DNA of 64,000 bases from Mytilus galloprovincialis (taxonomy: Eukaryota > Mollusca > Bivalvia > Mytilida > Mytilidae). Below are positions 1 to 14,100 of the stretch, piece by piece (positions within the stretch are counted from its first letter, which is position 1; each line of letters begins with the position of its first letter). The stretch lies in NCBI RefSeq assembly GCF_965363235.1, contig NC_134838.1, forward strand, positions 12,742,441-12,806,440, in the 5' to 3' direction. The notes under the pieces are model-generated. The model ran no database searches. It was not told the DNA's origin and saw only the letters and a program-made list of their open reading frames with translations. A program made the position numbers and the translations under genes.

Positions 1-1048
1 GAAATAAGAAATTGTAACTTGAGTCAAAAATAGATGTACTAGTACTTCATTTCCAACCCCCCTTTTCATCTCTATTTGAGTTATTAATCTATAACACTGT
101 TTTAACTTTGAAGTAGCTGTCAGTAATACAAGTACACTTTGACTTCTATCGGTACTTTGTGTCTATTGTTTTAAGTTGGTTTGTTTGTTTTTTGCACCCA
201 TTGGCACAGGTTTCAAGGAGAATTGAATGATCACAAGCATTTCAAACCAGCTACATTCTGTATATGCCTGTTCCAAGTCAGAAGCATGTTATTCAGGGGT
301 TATCGTTGGTTCATATCTGTCATATTTGTTTTTCGTAAATTGTATCGTAAATAATAACGCCGTCAGTTTTCTCGTTTTAACTGTTTGATAATTTTTTGAT
401 TTTAGGGACATTTATAGCCGACTGTATGGTATTGGTTTTTTTTTCATGATTGAAGGCCGTACGATTACCTATCCTTACATTTTAACCCTGGTGGATAGTT
501 CTTTTCATTTGCAATTACCCCACATCTAATGTTTATGTTGCATGTGGTTTATTTTTAATAACACATTTAAAAAAATCAGATATTATAGATAAACGAGATA
601 GTAAGACATATCTAAGTTGAACATTTTCCATATTTTAAAATCTTAAGATGATTTCATTATTTTTAAAGCAGAAATATCAAATGTTGGCTTTGTCTAAAGA
701 ACACACGATGTCCACGCTGTTGCGTTTTTTCCAAAGGTACTTTATTTTCGTAAAACACCTGCAGACTCCCTACAGTTAAGAAACTCTTGCAATGTCGATG
801 CTATCATCGTCTATCAAATGTTGAAAGCTGAAAATATACACTGTGTTTACACATGGCATTGAAAATTGATTACTAGTACATGATGATAGATCATAGCAAG
901 TTATATCTTCCAACGTTTGTTTTTGCTAAAAGATTAGGCAAGTTCGTAATGGTTATTTATTATTGGCCGACATCTGTTCTTTCCAACTCGATTTGACAAT
1001 TGAGTTGCTCAATAGACCATTTGTCAACCCACTATAATGGACAATAGC
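1..1048. other. Intron or 3' part of the SSUH2-like gene, no exon seen
   Basis: I searched both strands for the next expected SSUH2 exon (further CxxCxGxG repeats followed by the C-terminal domain) and found none, so the rest of the gene should lie before base 1. Bases 300-480 hold a degenerate copy of the dispersed mussel repeat that contains GGCCGTACGATTACCTAT. Nothing else is recognisable. Confidence 0.5.
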
Positions 1049-1223
1049 CCGTTTCAAAACCCAAAGCACTGTGGGTAATTTTATTGTTTGTACACTAAAA
1101 TGTTTAAAAAAAACGTCACGTCATTGATTGAATTCCATTGTTTGGGACATTGTAAACCTAACTCGACATTTTGGTGTACACTTTTGAAAATGTTACCCAG
1201 AATGCATTACATTTTGAAACGGC
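1049..1223. repeat. Small inverted-repeat (MITE-like) element
   Basis: The segment begins CGTTTCAAAA and ends TTTTGAAACG. Between these, TGTGGGTAA pairs with TTACCCAGA and TTTGTACAC pairs with GTGTACAC, so about 50 bases at each end can pair imperfectly. No coding capacity. It lies just downstream of the last SSUH2 exon in the window. No clear target duplication was found. Confidence 0.45.
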
Positions 1224-1290
1224 GAATAATAAGATCGCACCATATTCCCGTGAGACTTTGTGACAAGTGTTCCAATCTCGTTATACTCAC

Positions 1291-4200
1291 CCTTCCTCTT
1301 CCACTACATGACGAGCATATCAAATAGCCTGTTGCTTTACATCTGTGACAGGGCTGAAAGTATACAATCAAAAATGTAATATCGTCATCATAGAATCTCA
1401 ACATCAAAAGAAAGATTTGATATGATTATCTTTGAGACAGCCCTCCATCAGAGACCGGTATAACAAATGTAAAAACTAATCAAACAAGAAAGTTAACGGT
1501 CGGATAAATATACAAAGCAATAAACGAAATACAAATATGATATACAGCAACAAACGACAACCATTAAGTTTATACGTGCGGGTTCATAATTCAAGACATG
1601 TACATCATCGGCAGAATGTTGCGAGATTAAACATGTTTGCGAGTGCACAACTCTCCCCAAATCTTTGACAAGGGTATATTTGTGCAAAATACGAACAATG
1701 TTTATTTGTTTGTTTCAAAATTGACATTTTATGAAAGATCATATGTATATGAATTATGAAGGAGGTGCATTGAAGATTTTGTATGGTCGACTTTCAGGGG
1801 GAAAAGGTATTTAGACAAGTCAAGTTTCCTCCTCGTGGAATTTTGTAGATATTGTGCTTTGATATCATAGCTATATATTTATACCCTTACACAATTCAAT
1901 GCATTTTAATACGTTGTTTGCTTATACCCAACATTAACATAACGAAATCCAACACGGGTCACTCAGGTCAAACTTTACTAAAATTTTTGGAATAAAAAAA
2001 AACACACATTTGTCGCAATTTTTACAAAAAGCTATTACCTTAACTGACGCTGTATGTGGTACCTCCATCTTACGTATTTCATCACTGAAGATATCGCAAG
2101 GATTTGTGATAATGTCCCATGGTCCAGGTGGAATTCCATTTTGTGGTCCATCAATGGGTTGGCCTAGCAATGATCCAAAGTTACGTTATATAATAATGAA
2201 GATTATAATGAACATTTTAGATAAGAATAAAAAATCAAAGTGCTTGTAAGCACTGAACGGTAAAGATTGCTTCAATTTATCAGTGGGAAGTAAACTAAAT
2301 TATTGCATTGGTTGTAGTTGATTTAACAGCAATTCTAGACAAAGGAAGATAACTCCAAATTTTTAAAGATGATGTTAACAATGACATCATTCAATGTTTA
2401 GAACATATATTAGATTCCTGCACCTTGCAAAAGTGATGTAATTTTCTTGAAAAGTGTAACATAATTTTGTGTCTTGAATATCTGAGCATATATTACAGTC
2501 ATAAATTTCTTGAAATGTTCATGGATAGGATGTATAGAATGTAATGATCAATGCACTATATTTTGTGTATCAAAAAATGTAGTGATAAGCCTTGGAACAT
2601 TTAGATATCAAGTCAGTCCTATAAGATTTTGATTGCATTTCATGCAATCTTTACCTAAAAACTGCAAAGGTGAAAGTATTTTTCTCATGTGTTGATTGTC
2701 TTTATCTTATCAGTTGTTTTTATCATGCAAGAACTTTGTTATAAACCCTTATTGACAAGAATGTTACACGAAATCTTTGGAGGAATACATTTGCACTGCG
2801 AAATAAAAATACGTTTTTAAATCAACCAATTGTTCAGATTTTATTATACAAATGTACTATTCATAAGTCTTTACTTTTAGATCAAGATGCATCAATCTAT
2901 CATGTCTGTTTGATGTTACTACAAAATTCATTTGAAGTTTACGTTAATATAATCTGTTGGAAGGGATAATACTTGGTAGCAAAATTTCCAATGTTGCATA
3001 TGTATATAGACAATGCAAGAACGAAAAGACAACTTTTAAATATTTAAAATATATAAACTTGGACCGGCTTATAATTGAATATAAAGAGCATGCATATCAT
3101 ACATGCTGCCACATGTGGAGTAGGCTCTGTTTACCCTTCCGGAGCACCTGAGATCGCCCCAAGTTTTTGTTGGGGTTCGTGTTCCCTATTCTTTAGTTTT
3201 CTATGTTGTGTCGTGTTTACTATTACTTTATTTGTATCTTTGTCTTTTCCTTTTTTAGCCACGGCGTTGTCAGTTTATTTTTATTTTTACCTTTAAACGC
3301 TACATTTTCATATTTCGTTGATCTTGTCTCTGTGTATGTCTCCAAGATGTACTAGAAATGAAAGTCAAATGTTGTATTAATAGTATATGTACAGTAACGT
3401 ATCAAATGGTAATACTGTATTTATCTTCGAGTCTCGGGTCCAATACAGCTAACCTCGAATCTATAACACTCAGGCCCATACATAAACAACTAGCTAATAA
3501 CACAATATTATTCTTCTTATTCTACTATCAAATGGTAATACTGTATTAATCTTCGAGTCTCGGTCCGATACAGCTTAGTCCAGCCCTGGCCTCAGTGACT
3601 TATTTTTTTTTTTTTTTTTTTTTTTTTGTCACTGAGTCCAGCTCGCCCTCCATTACCTTCAATGGTGCAAGCTCCCGGGTAGATTACCCGGGGACGATAG
3701 AGACAATGCCAGAGCGCTCAAGTACGAATAATGTATCACAAATGGTAAAACTTGATAAAATAAACAAGCTGCATACCTGAAATGCGTGTTCACTATATGG
3801 AAACTCATCTTAACAAAAGGAAATCCTTTGCAGTCGGAGCTGTGGACATCTTGTTTACATCAGTAACGCTATATTACGGAACGTGACGTTTCTACGTTAT
3901 AACGTTAGACGAAACGAATTCAATGTATCGATACAGATTTTCAACGTTTAAACTCGTAACACGATACCGAATGCCATATCTCCCGATTTCTAAACTTTTC
4001 GGCACACTTGTATTTTGAATCGAGTTACATCAGTATAAGTCATTGTATGCATAAAAACTTGGGTCACCATTTTTGGTCTTGTAATTTTATAGGAAAACGT
4101 CAATTTTTGCGACAAATTCACATATTGCTTTTTATCCATCAACAGAATTTAAAAGGTTGGTTAATCCGGATCCAGTTCCAAATATCCACCACTTATCATA

Positions 4201-7200
4201 ATATTATGGCTAAAGCTGTAGCAAGGTCTGCCAGTCGAGCTCTAAGTTTATTAATTGTTAAATGTAAAGCACATTGTGGCTAGTACTTTAAAACGTTATT
4301 TGATACTCTGGTCTGGTCAGTAATAAGCTACGGTGCATCCATTTGGGGCACTCGTTCTTTTTCTTGTATCAACGCTGTCCAGAACAGAGCTATCATGTTT
4401 TTTTTATATAGGTGATGAAATTAACGGGGACATGGGCTGGAGACCTCCTAGTGTAAAACAATGGACATGTGTATTTAGGCATTGGGCAAGATGTAGTGCC
4501 ATGACCAATGACAGAATAAATTATAAAGTTTTCAAATGGTCACATCAAAATGCTGTAAATAATAAGAAAAACTGGTGTAATAGAGTCATGAAAAAAACTT
4601 AAAGATTGTAACTTTGATTTATATACTAGTATTGATAGTGTGCTGCATAAAGAAAATTGTTCTACAAATTGAAAATGTTTTATTTAATAATATATTGCAG
4701 AATGCAAACGAAAATTTTGTCACAGAGTAATGGTAATAAGCTTCGTACTTTAAGCGATATAAATCACAATATTGTACAGAGTTATATTTAAAACAAAATA
4801 TATCTATTAAATTTAGAAGTGCTTATGCAAAATTTAGATGTGGCGTTGCGCCACTTAAAATAGAAACAGGACGATATGAGAAAAAGCCAATAAATGAAAA
4901 ATTCCAGTTTGAAATTGTGCATGTACGACACGTAAGCCGGAGTCTGTATTCTGCGTGATATTTTATATCATGTATCATAATCCAGCAACCTGTCATTTAA
5001 AAAAAACCAAAAAAACTGACGATATACGCAGCTTTAGTGCAAGCATACAAGCAGGTATACAATTTAAAAGACTGTTGTCCTAATAGATAAGCCGTATATA
5101 TATGAAACCTATATATACCCAGTGCAAATTGGATTGCCGAACGGTTAAAACAATATGATGGTGCTATTTTATGAGGAATGTGGTGACAATATTTGTATCA
5201 GTGAATATGCAGTGTAGTGAAATGGTAAACTGGTGTTATCAAATGTACCAATGTTAGCAAGCTATCATGTACGTCAGTTGGTCTTGGGTGGAAAATTGTT
5301 TCATTGTCAACTATACCACATCTCCTGATTTCATTATGGTTTGATTTTTCTCCAGAAGTTCAATTAGAAGTTTAACGACTTCAATAAATATGAACTAGGA
5401 AACTGAAAAATGTCTATGGTTTTGATGTCGTTAATTGCATAGCCATTGCTTTCTTATTGTATATCCCATATCTCCATTTATTCACACAAAGAAACACCAA
5501 CACTAAAAAAAATCCAGAAACCATATCGGTTCTATATCGGATTTCTTCTGTACAGAACAATGAATTTCAGAGACTGTTTTTACTTGGAATACAGGGAAAG
5601 TTATTCAAACAATAACCATTTTTTTTCTCATTCCATGGCTAACAAACTAATTTTTGTATGATCATGAGTTTCAACGTCTGCTTGTGTTTTGCTTTTTCCT
5701 AATTCAATCCGTATTCTTTCAGTCCAATAAATTTCGTTTTTTCTATTTTTCTATCGATGTTTTTTGTGATCATATTCAAACGGATGGGATTAACGAAATT
5801 GCATTAATAGGGTTACAATTCCCGGATTTTCATACATCAACATGAGTTTCTATAAATTAAATTCCTACTTCCAAAACAAAATTTCATAGGGATACGGCGT
5901 GCATTATAAATGAGAAGTTTTTGCAAGAATATAAATGAGAAGTTATTGCAAGAATAAAAAATAAAGTGTTAAAACTCAGCCCGTAATGCATATATAGATA
6001 AATCTTGCAGATGCTTAGGTATCAATAGAATATTTAAAAATGATATTTTTGAAGGTCAACAATGAGCAGAATATAACGGGGAAAACGATAAAGCATTCAA
6101 TGTCAAATAACCGTTACGTTTTGCAACAAATCTGTCGGCACTCTGCATCTAGGGAAATTAACAGTTAAAAATGTCACATAGTTACCAAAACAAAAAGAAT
6201 TTTTATTTTCTAATGATTTCATAATTAAAGAACTTGCTACATTAACGGTCGGATGTATGAACGTTTTCTGCGGGCAAAAAAAAAAACACATTCACACCTG
6301 TAAAGGAATGTTTTCATAGTTGGTCATATCTTCTAGGACTAAAAAAAAAAGAATCTAATATAACTCGAACGATTATTCCGTTTCTTCGTAAATTTTCAAT
6401 CAATGACGGGACAATATGAAATCTCTTCATCAACTAATCATTACACTTTTATTTTTTAACAATTTTTCAATCCGAATGTTAACGGAGATGGTCTGGCCCT
6501 GATACGATTTTGGAAACTGGACTTGGAAAATGATTAATCACCATCCAAAATACTTTATTTTGGTCCATATGTTAATAGCAAGTATGTGTTTCTTTAATTT
6601 GAAAGAAAGAAAAATGTATTAAATTGCATTAAATTACAATGTTAAATTGAATACACTTATATATAAAAGACTTTAAGTGAAAAACAATTTCAGACTTATC
6701 ATTCGCTGCTTAAGAAAAAAAAAGACTTACCGCGTTGAAGTATTAACAAGAACTTTAAAAAAAAAATGAGAGAAAATGAAAATCGTCAGTATTAAAGTTG
6801 TTCTTCATTTTGTCATAAGTAACAATTAATTCACATTCAAAAAGGTTGATATATGTTATTGCAAGGAAATAGACAGAGCCGCCTGTTGGCCGTACGGCAA
6901 CCCCAAATTAAATATTCGGGATTTTTCATGGAATTTCGGGATATAAAAATTGTTAAAAAAATAAAAGTGTGATGATAAATTAATGAAGAAATTTATTATA
7001 ATAATTGTCCTGTCATTTACTGAAAGGAACCATGATATACGGAAAAATTTAAACTGATTAATTTGGTTTGAACTTTCTGTCACTTGCCGGGAACTGAAGA
7101 AAAAAACACAATCAGTAAACTTCATCTGAACAACAGAAGGTACACATATATAAACATGATTTAAAGTGTCATAGTTTACCAGCAGCATTCAGTGCCCTAA

Positions 7201-10200
7201 GGTCCGCGTTTAAATAGTTTGAGGTGCAAAATAGTTGATTAGACGAGTTTAAACGTTGAAAATCTGTATCGATACATTGAATTCGTTTCGTGTAACGTTA
7301 TAACGTAGAAACGTCACGTTCCGTAATATAGCGTTACTGATGTAAACAAGATGTCCACAGCTCCGACTGCAAGGGATTTCCTTCTGTTCATATAGTGTAC
7401 AAGCATTTCAGGTATGCAACTTGTTTATTTTATCAAGTTTTACCATTTGTGATACAATTTTCGTACTTGAGCGCTCTGGCATTGTCTCTATCGTCCCCGG
7501 GTAATCTACCCGGGAGCTTGCACCATTGAAGGTAATGGAGGGCGAGCTGGACTCAGTGACAACAAAAAAAAAAAAAAAAAAAAAAAAATGAGTCACTGAG
7601 GCCAGGGCTGGACTACGATACAGCTAACCTCGAACCTATAACAGGGCAAAACCTAGTCATCCAGCTTATAGCACTAATATGTTCATCCTTTTTTTAACAC
7701 AAATTAATCAATTGTATTGCACCTGCTGTTATTCTTCTTATTCTTACATCAAATGGTAATATTTAATAAATCAACGTTCAATATTTTCCAAAACTCAGAT
7801 CTATTTAATTTACATGACAATCAGAAAAAGTTTGACATTAGCGTAAAACAAAAATATCTCAAATGAAACTTTACTCACATGGTATGACGTAGAAGACTGA
7901 AGATTTGTAAACTGAAGTTTTTTTGCCGTTCCTTTCCCCCAACAAAACTGGTCCTCAACATAATCAAGCAATGCGGTTCTAGCTGTTTCTTCTGTTATCA
8001 CAGGAACTCTATAAAAAAGAAAATGATTGATTGTTACTGCCATTGATTAAAACAGATATGTTAGATGCCTAAGGAATAGACCCTTTATTAATACTCATAT
8101 AAGTCGAAATCAAAGAATTAATTCCATGGCGAAAACTAAAAATACAACAACAGTACACAAAACACAACATAGAAAAGCTAAATACTGAGAAACACAAATC
8201 TAACCAATACTTGGGGTGATGTCATAATTTGTATGGTCTTTGGACGATGAGATTGACACCTGTATATTATTGAAGACTTTATATATTACCCTATAGATGT
8301 CTGTTATATGTCTCGTTGGGTTTGTGTTTCATTGACTCTTCCCGTCATCAGTTTTTTTTTTCTTAAAAGAGAGTAAACAGGAGTAAGTCTTTCTTTTCTG
8401 TTTTATCACCTCATCAAAACTTCATTAAACAAAATTCTGATCCCATACTGATGAAAAAATTCTGTTCAAGCAGAGGACAAAAAAATATCCTGAATCCAGA
8501 TTTCCTCAAAACCTAAATGTTAAATTTTTAACAAAACAATTTGATTGATATCGTTGAAAAACTAAATGAAATTGTTCGCAAATTTTTTTTTTTGACTCAG
8601 ACAAAAAAACATACACTCCTCTGAAGTTAAATGGTTGCTTCTTAAGTCTATGTTTCTAGATCTAATCTGTTAAACTTACTTTGTAAACTCTGGTTGTTTG
8701 TAGTCAGATGCCTTGGGTACATTAGATGGTGGAGGTGGCAGCAACGCTTAAAAAATAAAGTAATTAATCAAAAGTGTTGTTAATTACCAACGATCAATCA
8801 ATCAATCAATCAATCAATATATCAAGAAGTTTTTTGCGTTTTTAATCTCACAAAAGAGAAGAGAAGAACATATTTATCTCTCACTGCACAATACACATCA
8901 TCACCGTAGCAAACTTACAAACGACAAAACTAGGTACCAGACAAAGGAATGGATCAAACAACACACTATTTGACATAAGATAGCGTTTTGTATAAGTGTT
9001 TTTAAAGAGAACTAATAACGGATCTTATTTTCTTTCCTACTCAATATCTATATTTATATTTAAATGTAGAGAATATATATCTGATGTTATTTTCTTTCTT
9101 TCTGAATAATCATATTTAAATAAAACCTTTCGATGACTTACAGTTATTAACTTCTATGTCATTTAGTCTATGGTAGAGAGTTGTCTCATTGACAATCATG
9201 CCACATCTTTTTATATTTATATTTTAATATATGTCATAGCAGCATACGCTTACACTCTAAGTGCTGCATATCCTATTTGTATTTTGTTCATTAGTTAGTT
9301 TTTTCGTTTAAATTGTTCAACATTTGTCATTCCAAGCCTTTTATAGCTGAGTAAGCGGTATGTGTTTCACTCATTGCTGAAGGCCGTACGGTAAACTATA
9401 GTTATTTTCTATGTCATTTGATCTAGGATGGAGAGTGTCATTGGCAATCATACCACATCTTATTTTTATAATATTTGTTTGATCTTATTTAGAAACAAGA
9501 ATGTGTCCTAAGTACACGAATGCCCCATCTGCACTATCATTTTCTATGTTCAGTGGACCTTGAAAATAGGATTAAATCTCTAATTTGGCTTTAAAATTAG
9601 AAAGATCATATCATAGGGAACATGTTACTGACTAAGTTTCAAGTTGATTGGACTTCAACTTCATCAAAACCTACCTCGACTAAAAACTTTAACCTGAAGC
9701 GGGACGGACGAACAGACGGAAGCACAGACCAGAAAACATAATGCCCATAAATGGGGCATAAACACTCTATTCCATACTAACATGCATCAAACTTGACGTT
9801 AGGATATCCGGGTACAGATCCCATGTCTTGTGGAGGAGCAACCTTGGCATTCTCTCCAATACCTTCTCCAGCAATAACTGAAACGAACAAATGTTTTATA
9901 AAGTATATATAAACTATCTGATAAAGTTAATCAAAATTTGAGAATTTAAGTTAAATCGATGAGCATGGATTTGACAGCTAATGTCCCTTTAAAGAACTAG
10001 TGAACATAACAGCAATACCATAGTTATATTTTTCAAGTATACCACTCATATGTTTATAGGGATATTTGAATTAAAAAAAAAGTAAAATTTTGGCGGAAGA
10101 AACGATATGTTAACATCTATTTCTATCTAACAGTAATGAAAGAAAAAATGTAGGTTTCAGACAGTCATTCAGAAAGATGCATTATGATTTGTTATGTCTT

Positions 10201-11084
10201 GTAAAGCTATACCTGGTTCATCGGGATCAACAGTATCATCCCCCGACTCTCCGTCATCGCTCTCATCTGCAGGACTGAAACAAAATATAGACATTACTAG
10301 ACCATTTAGTTATAATGATTAATATGTATTACACATTTCATTGCCACCTCGTAGAATGAAGATGGTATTATTGTTGCAAAACATTTATAAATATAATAGC
10401 AGTCTTTTATGAAAAAGATGAAATGAAACATTCACTTTCTATACTAACTTCAAATTTCATGTTCATGGAATCATTCATACGGTCTTTAGAATTCTTCTGA
10501 TTTACATGGCAACATGTAAACTGCAATTGGTACAACTGTATATGCGTTACAACCTATTTTATTTATTCCGGGTAATAATTAGGACTATAGATTTTATTTA
10601 CATTAAACTGTCACCGAACACCTAGCATGACAAATATAACTATTAAACCTTCATAAAATATTTAGATGGTGAGCTAAGTGCTCTTTCCGTTTTCATTAAC
10701 TTATCAAAAAGCTTGCAACTAACAGAAGAAATGTTCTAATGTTTAACCCTTATAGGTAGATATAGGAAGACGTGGTATCCGTGCCAGTGAGACAACTCTC
10801 CATCCAAATATTATAACAATTTTTAAAAGTAAACCATTATAGGCCAAGGTACGACCTTCGACAAAATGGTTCTGATATATATATATTTGATAATTACGTT
10901 GTCAAAAAAAGTATGTTTTAGGATGACGATCACAGATATGAACCATTACATTAATAATATATATCACCAGGGGATTTGATTTAATTACTAATTTTACTAT
11001 GCGGATAACCAGATAACGAACATTTGCAGTTATTACTGACATCTTTAGTACATGATAGGTAAATCAATTATAAACGACAATTCA

Positions 11085-11121
<37 letters not shown>

Positions 11122-14100
11122 CACAAACGATGTACTTACATGTGTATTGACTGGGTGCATGTTGTACAAACAAACAAAAACTTAAAAATGCATTATTTTA
11201 AATGAGAAAATATATTTCTGAAACTCTTTTTCGGAACACTTAATACAACAATTCATCTCATAATGTATGTCCCTCTTCTCTCGAAAGGAGGGGGGGGGGG
11301 GTATGTTATTCTGTAAACATTTAATTTTCACCCCTTTTTTCTCTAATCATTAAAAAATTAACCCCTTTTTCCTCTAATCTTCCAAAAATTTACCCATTTT
11401 TTCTCTAATCTTCAACTTTTTTGCCCATTATTCTCTAATCTTCATTTTTTAGGGCATTATTCTTTAATCATTTAACCCCATCCAAACCCTCATTAGTAGT
11501 TAGTGGTCTCAGGTGTCGAGAAGGGTAAGCATGTTCCGAACCTCTGGTGTTAATAGTGTGGGGTAACCTGTAAAGATGGATAATTGCCACTTAAAGTGTT
11601 CGACCACTCGGTTCTCTAACAAAAATAAAGAAACCAAATGGCAGAGTTTGAACAAAAAGATGTCAGGTATATATTTGTTCAAAGTCTCGTTCACTAGTTG
11701 ATGTTTATTTTACGTACAGTACTTCACATTTTATAAATATTCAACTTTTTACGGTCATTCCGTCTTCAATTGTATAAATATAATCACAACTCTATAATGC
11801 ATTGATTTGAATTCTTTCGAAATGGTAACGAAATTATCGAGTTGAAATAAATCAAAGCCGGAAAGTATACACACTTTTTACCTTATTGTTGCTAAATTTA
11901 GACATTTTTTTATTTAAAAAACCTTTTAAATGAAATAACAATCGTGCATTTTTAATCCATATAAAGGTCTTGTTTATATGGTTCATAGGGTTACAAACAA
12001 ATAATTTAAAAGTTGAGAAGCCTTTAATAAAGAAATAAACTAATTTACCTAGTATATTTATATAAAAGCTATAGGGTAGCACTATCGCACTATCAATTCC
12101 ACACCTAAAATTATTGTTTATCGTTCAGCCTTTGTTTAATTGTGATGTGTTTATTATTTTTCTCCTTTTTCGAAAGGACTAAATGTATGTTCACGGTGAA
12201 GTGAAAACTGAAATAAATACCCAGTACACTCTAGCACAGATGGTGAAGTGATGGGGTACTTACTAATCTAAAACAACAGTATTTCTAACAACAAAATATT
12301 CGTCAGTATAATTGATTGATTGTTGTTTGATTAACGTCCAGTGGCAAATATTTCATGCATGTTCAGGCCGAAAACAAGTTAACAATAAATACAATCGGTG
12401 GGTCTTGTTAAAGAGGCATTTCGGAATGATAGTCGGGGATATTTGAACTGCCACTGGAAAATGCGGGTATATTTGATAGAGACAGAAATTTTGTCTTGCA
12501 ACGGACCACTTAAAGAGTTTTTGCAAGGGTTCTTAACTTGCAAAGATCGTGGCATCGGATTCAACGTCCCCTAAACTTATTGGATAGCGTCAACGTATAA
12601 CAAAAATCTATAAATTTTATTAATAATGACCATTTCATAGTGTATATCCTGGTACAAAGTGCCGTACACTTTAGTATCGCATTTATTTGTCGTTCAAATC
12701 AATTATAAGTTAGATTACGCATTTATGAGTATCTCCAATTTGTTTCCCATTTATTTCATTATTGGAAATCGATTTACTATGATAAATGGACAATGAATCT
12801 ATACATATAATAAATGGAAATAACATGTATACCTAACATCTCCGTTTATTGAAATGACGAGAATTAAAGGGTAATTCGCCATTGCCATTTAATAAAAACC
12901 ATGTTTCTTTATACAAAAGAATATGAAAGTGTATTTACTTATATTAAATACCAGCTTACCTTATTTGCGGCATCCTTCTAATGGCTTTAGACATTTTTAA
13001 TCGTGGCTTTATACCTATAGAACTTGACACAGAGCCACAAACTGGTGTTAATAATATAAATCAATATTGGGACGTTTCAACAAGAAATGTGAACAGAATG
13101 AAATTTAAATACCTAAAACTACCTACTAATTAATTAAAGTTTACCTCTTTTTGATTTATTTTTAGTATATTTACGTTTACATTTGTGAATTATTGGCTTT
13201 AACAGAAATTAGTTAGAGAGAAAGATACAGCTAAAAGAGTACTGCAATGCATGGTATTAATTTTGTGACTTTACCCGTACAGCACGTTAATTAAGTTCAA
13301 TGAAGTGAGGATTTATGTTAAAATGCAAGCAGATAAAATACCAGAATGGGGTCTTACTGACATATAGAAAAATCAAAATTTCTTGTCAGAACAATGGTCA
13401 AAACTTATGGTAAATAAATTGACAGACATTCAAAACTCTTAAGCTGCCGAATACCTTGAACTTCCGACCAGTGAACAAGCATCCCAAGAACACAATCTAA
13501 AATTGACGATGATTTCCAAAATTATTTTTATAATCTTAAGATATAATAATCTTAAAGATATAATAGTCTATTTTTTGTAAATTTCAATAGAAAAATCTTA
13601 AAGGACTAGCCGAATGATAAAAAAAATATCGATAAATAGGCGCAAATGAGGAACCCCGTTCGTGTTCTGGACCAGAGCATATTAAGAATAAATCCACCTC
13701 TAGATGTTATAATCTATACATATCATCAGAATTGGATATTTCATGTATTTGACAAGAATGCAAAAACCCTTTCAAAAATCTTTCCGGACGGGTCTGCAGA
13801 TATTTTATATAAATATTTTGCCCTCTAATAAAATATTTTCTAAGCAGTCGAAACGTAACGCGTATCATACCGTTGACCCATTTTGAAGAACCTTCCTATT
13901 TTGTATTCATTGTTGAATTGACATTATCCTGAAAATGTATGTAATATTTGGCACTGGACGTTAAACTGATTACAAAAGAAAGGCGCGGGCGATACAAAAG
14001 GAACATACAAGTCACAATTCGAAAACAAACTGACAATGCATGTCGTAAAAGGACAAACATACAACAGAACACGAAACACAATAAAGAAAACTAAAGACGT

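Larger units (their letters stand above)
3576..7615. mobile_element. 4.04 kb DNA transposon-like element with long TIRs and a 10 bp TSD
   Basis: Left arm 3576-3957 and right arm 7243-7615 are nearly identical inverted copies starting TAGTCCAGCCCTGGCC. The whole unit is flanked by the direct repeat CGATACAGCT at 3566-3575 and 7616-7625. That is what a single insertion would leave. Arms of several hundred bases with 9-11 bp duplications are typical of Mutator-like elements, so a non-autonomous MULE is the best guess. The interior carries a LINE relic but no transposase I can recognise. It sits in an SSUH2 intron. Confidence 0.75.

Noticed and set aside
3595..3780. 61-codon ORF matched by a similar one at 7408-7596
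   Set aside because: Similarity follows from the inverted arms of the transposon; the frame starts in a homopolymer and shows no family features.
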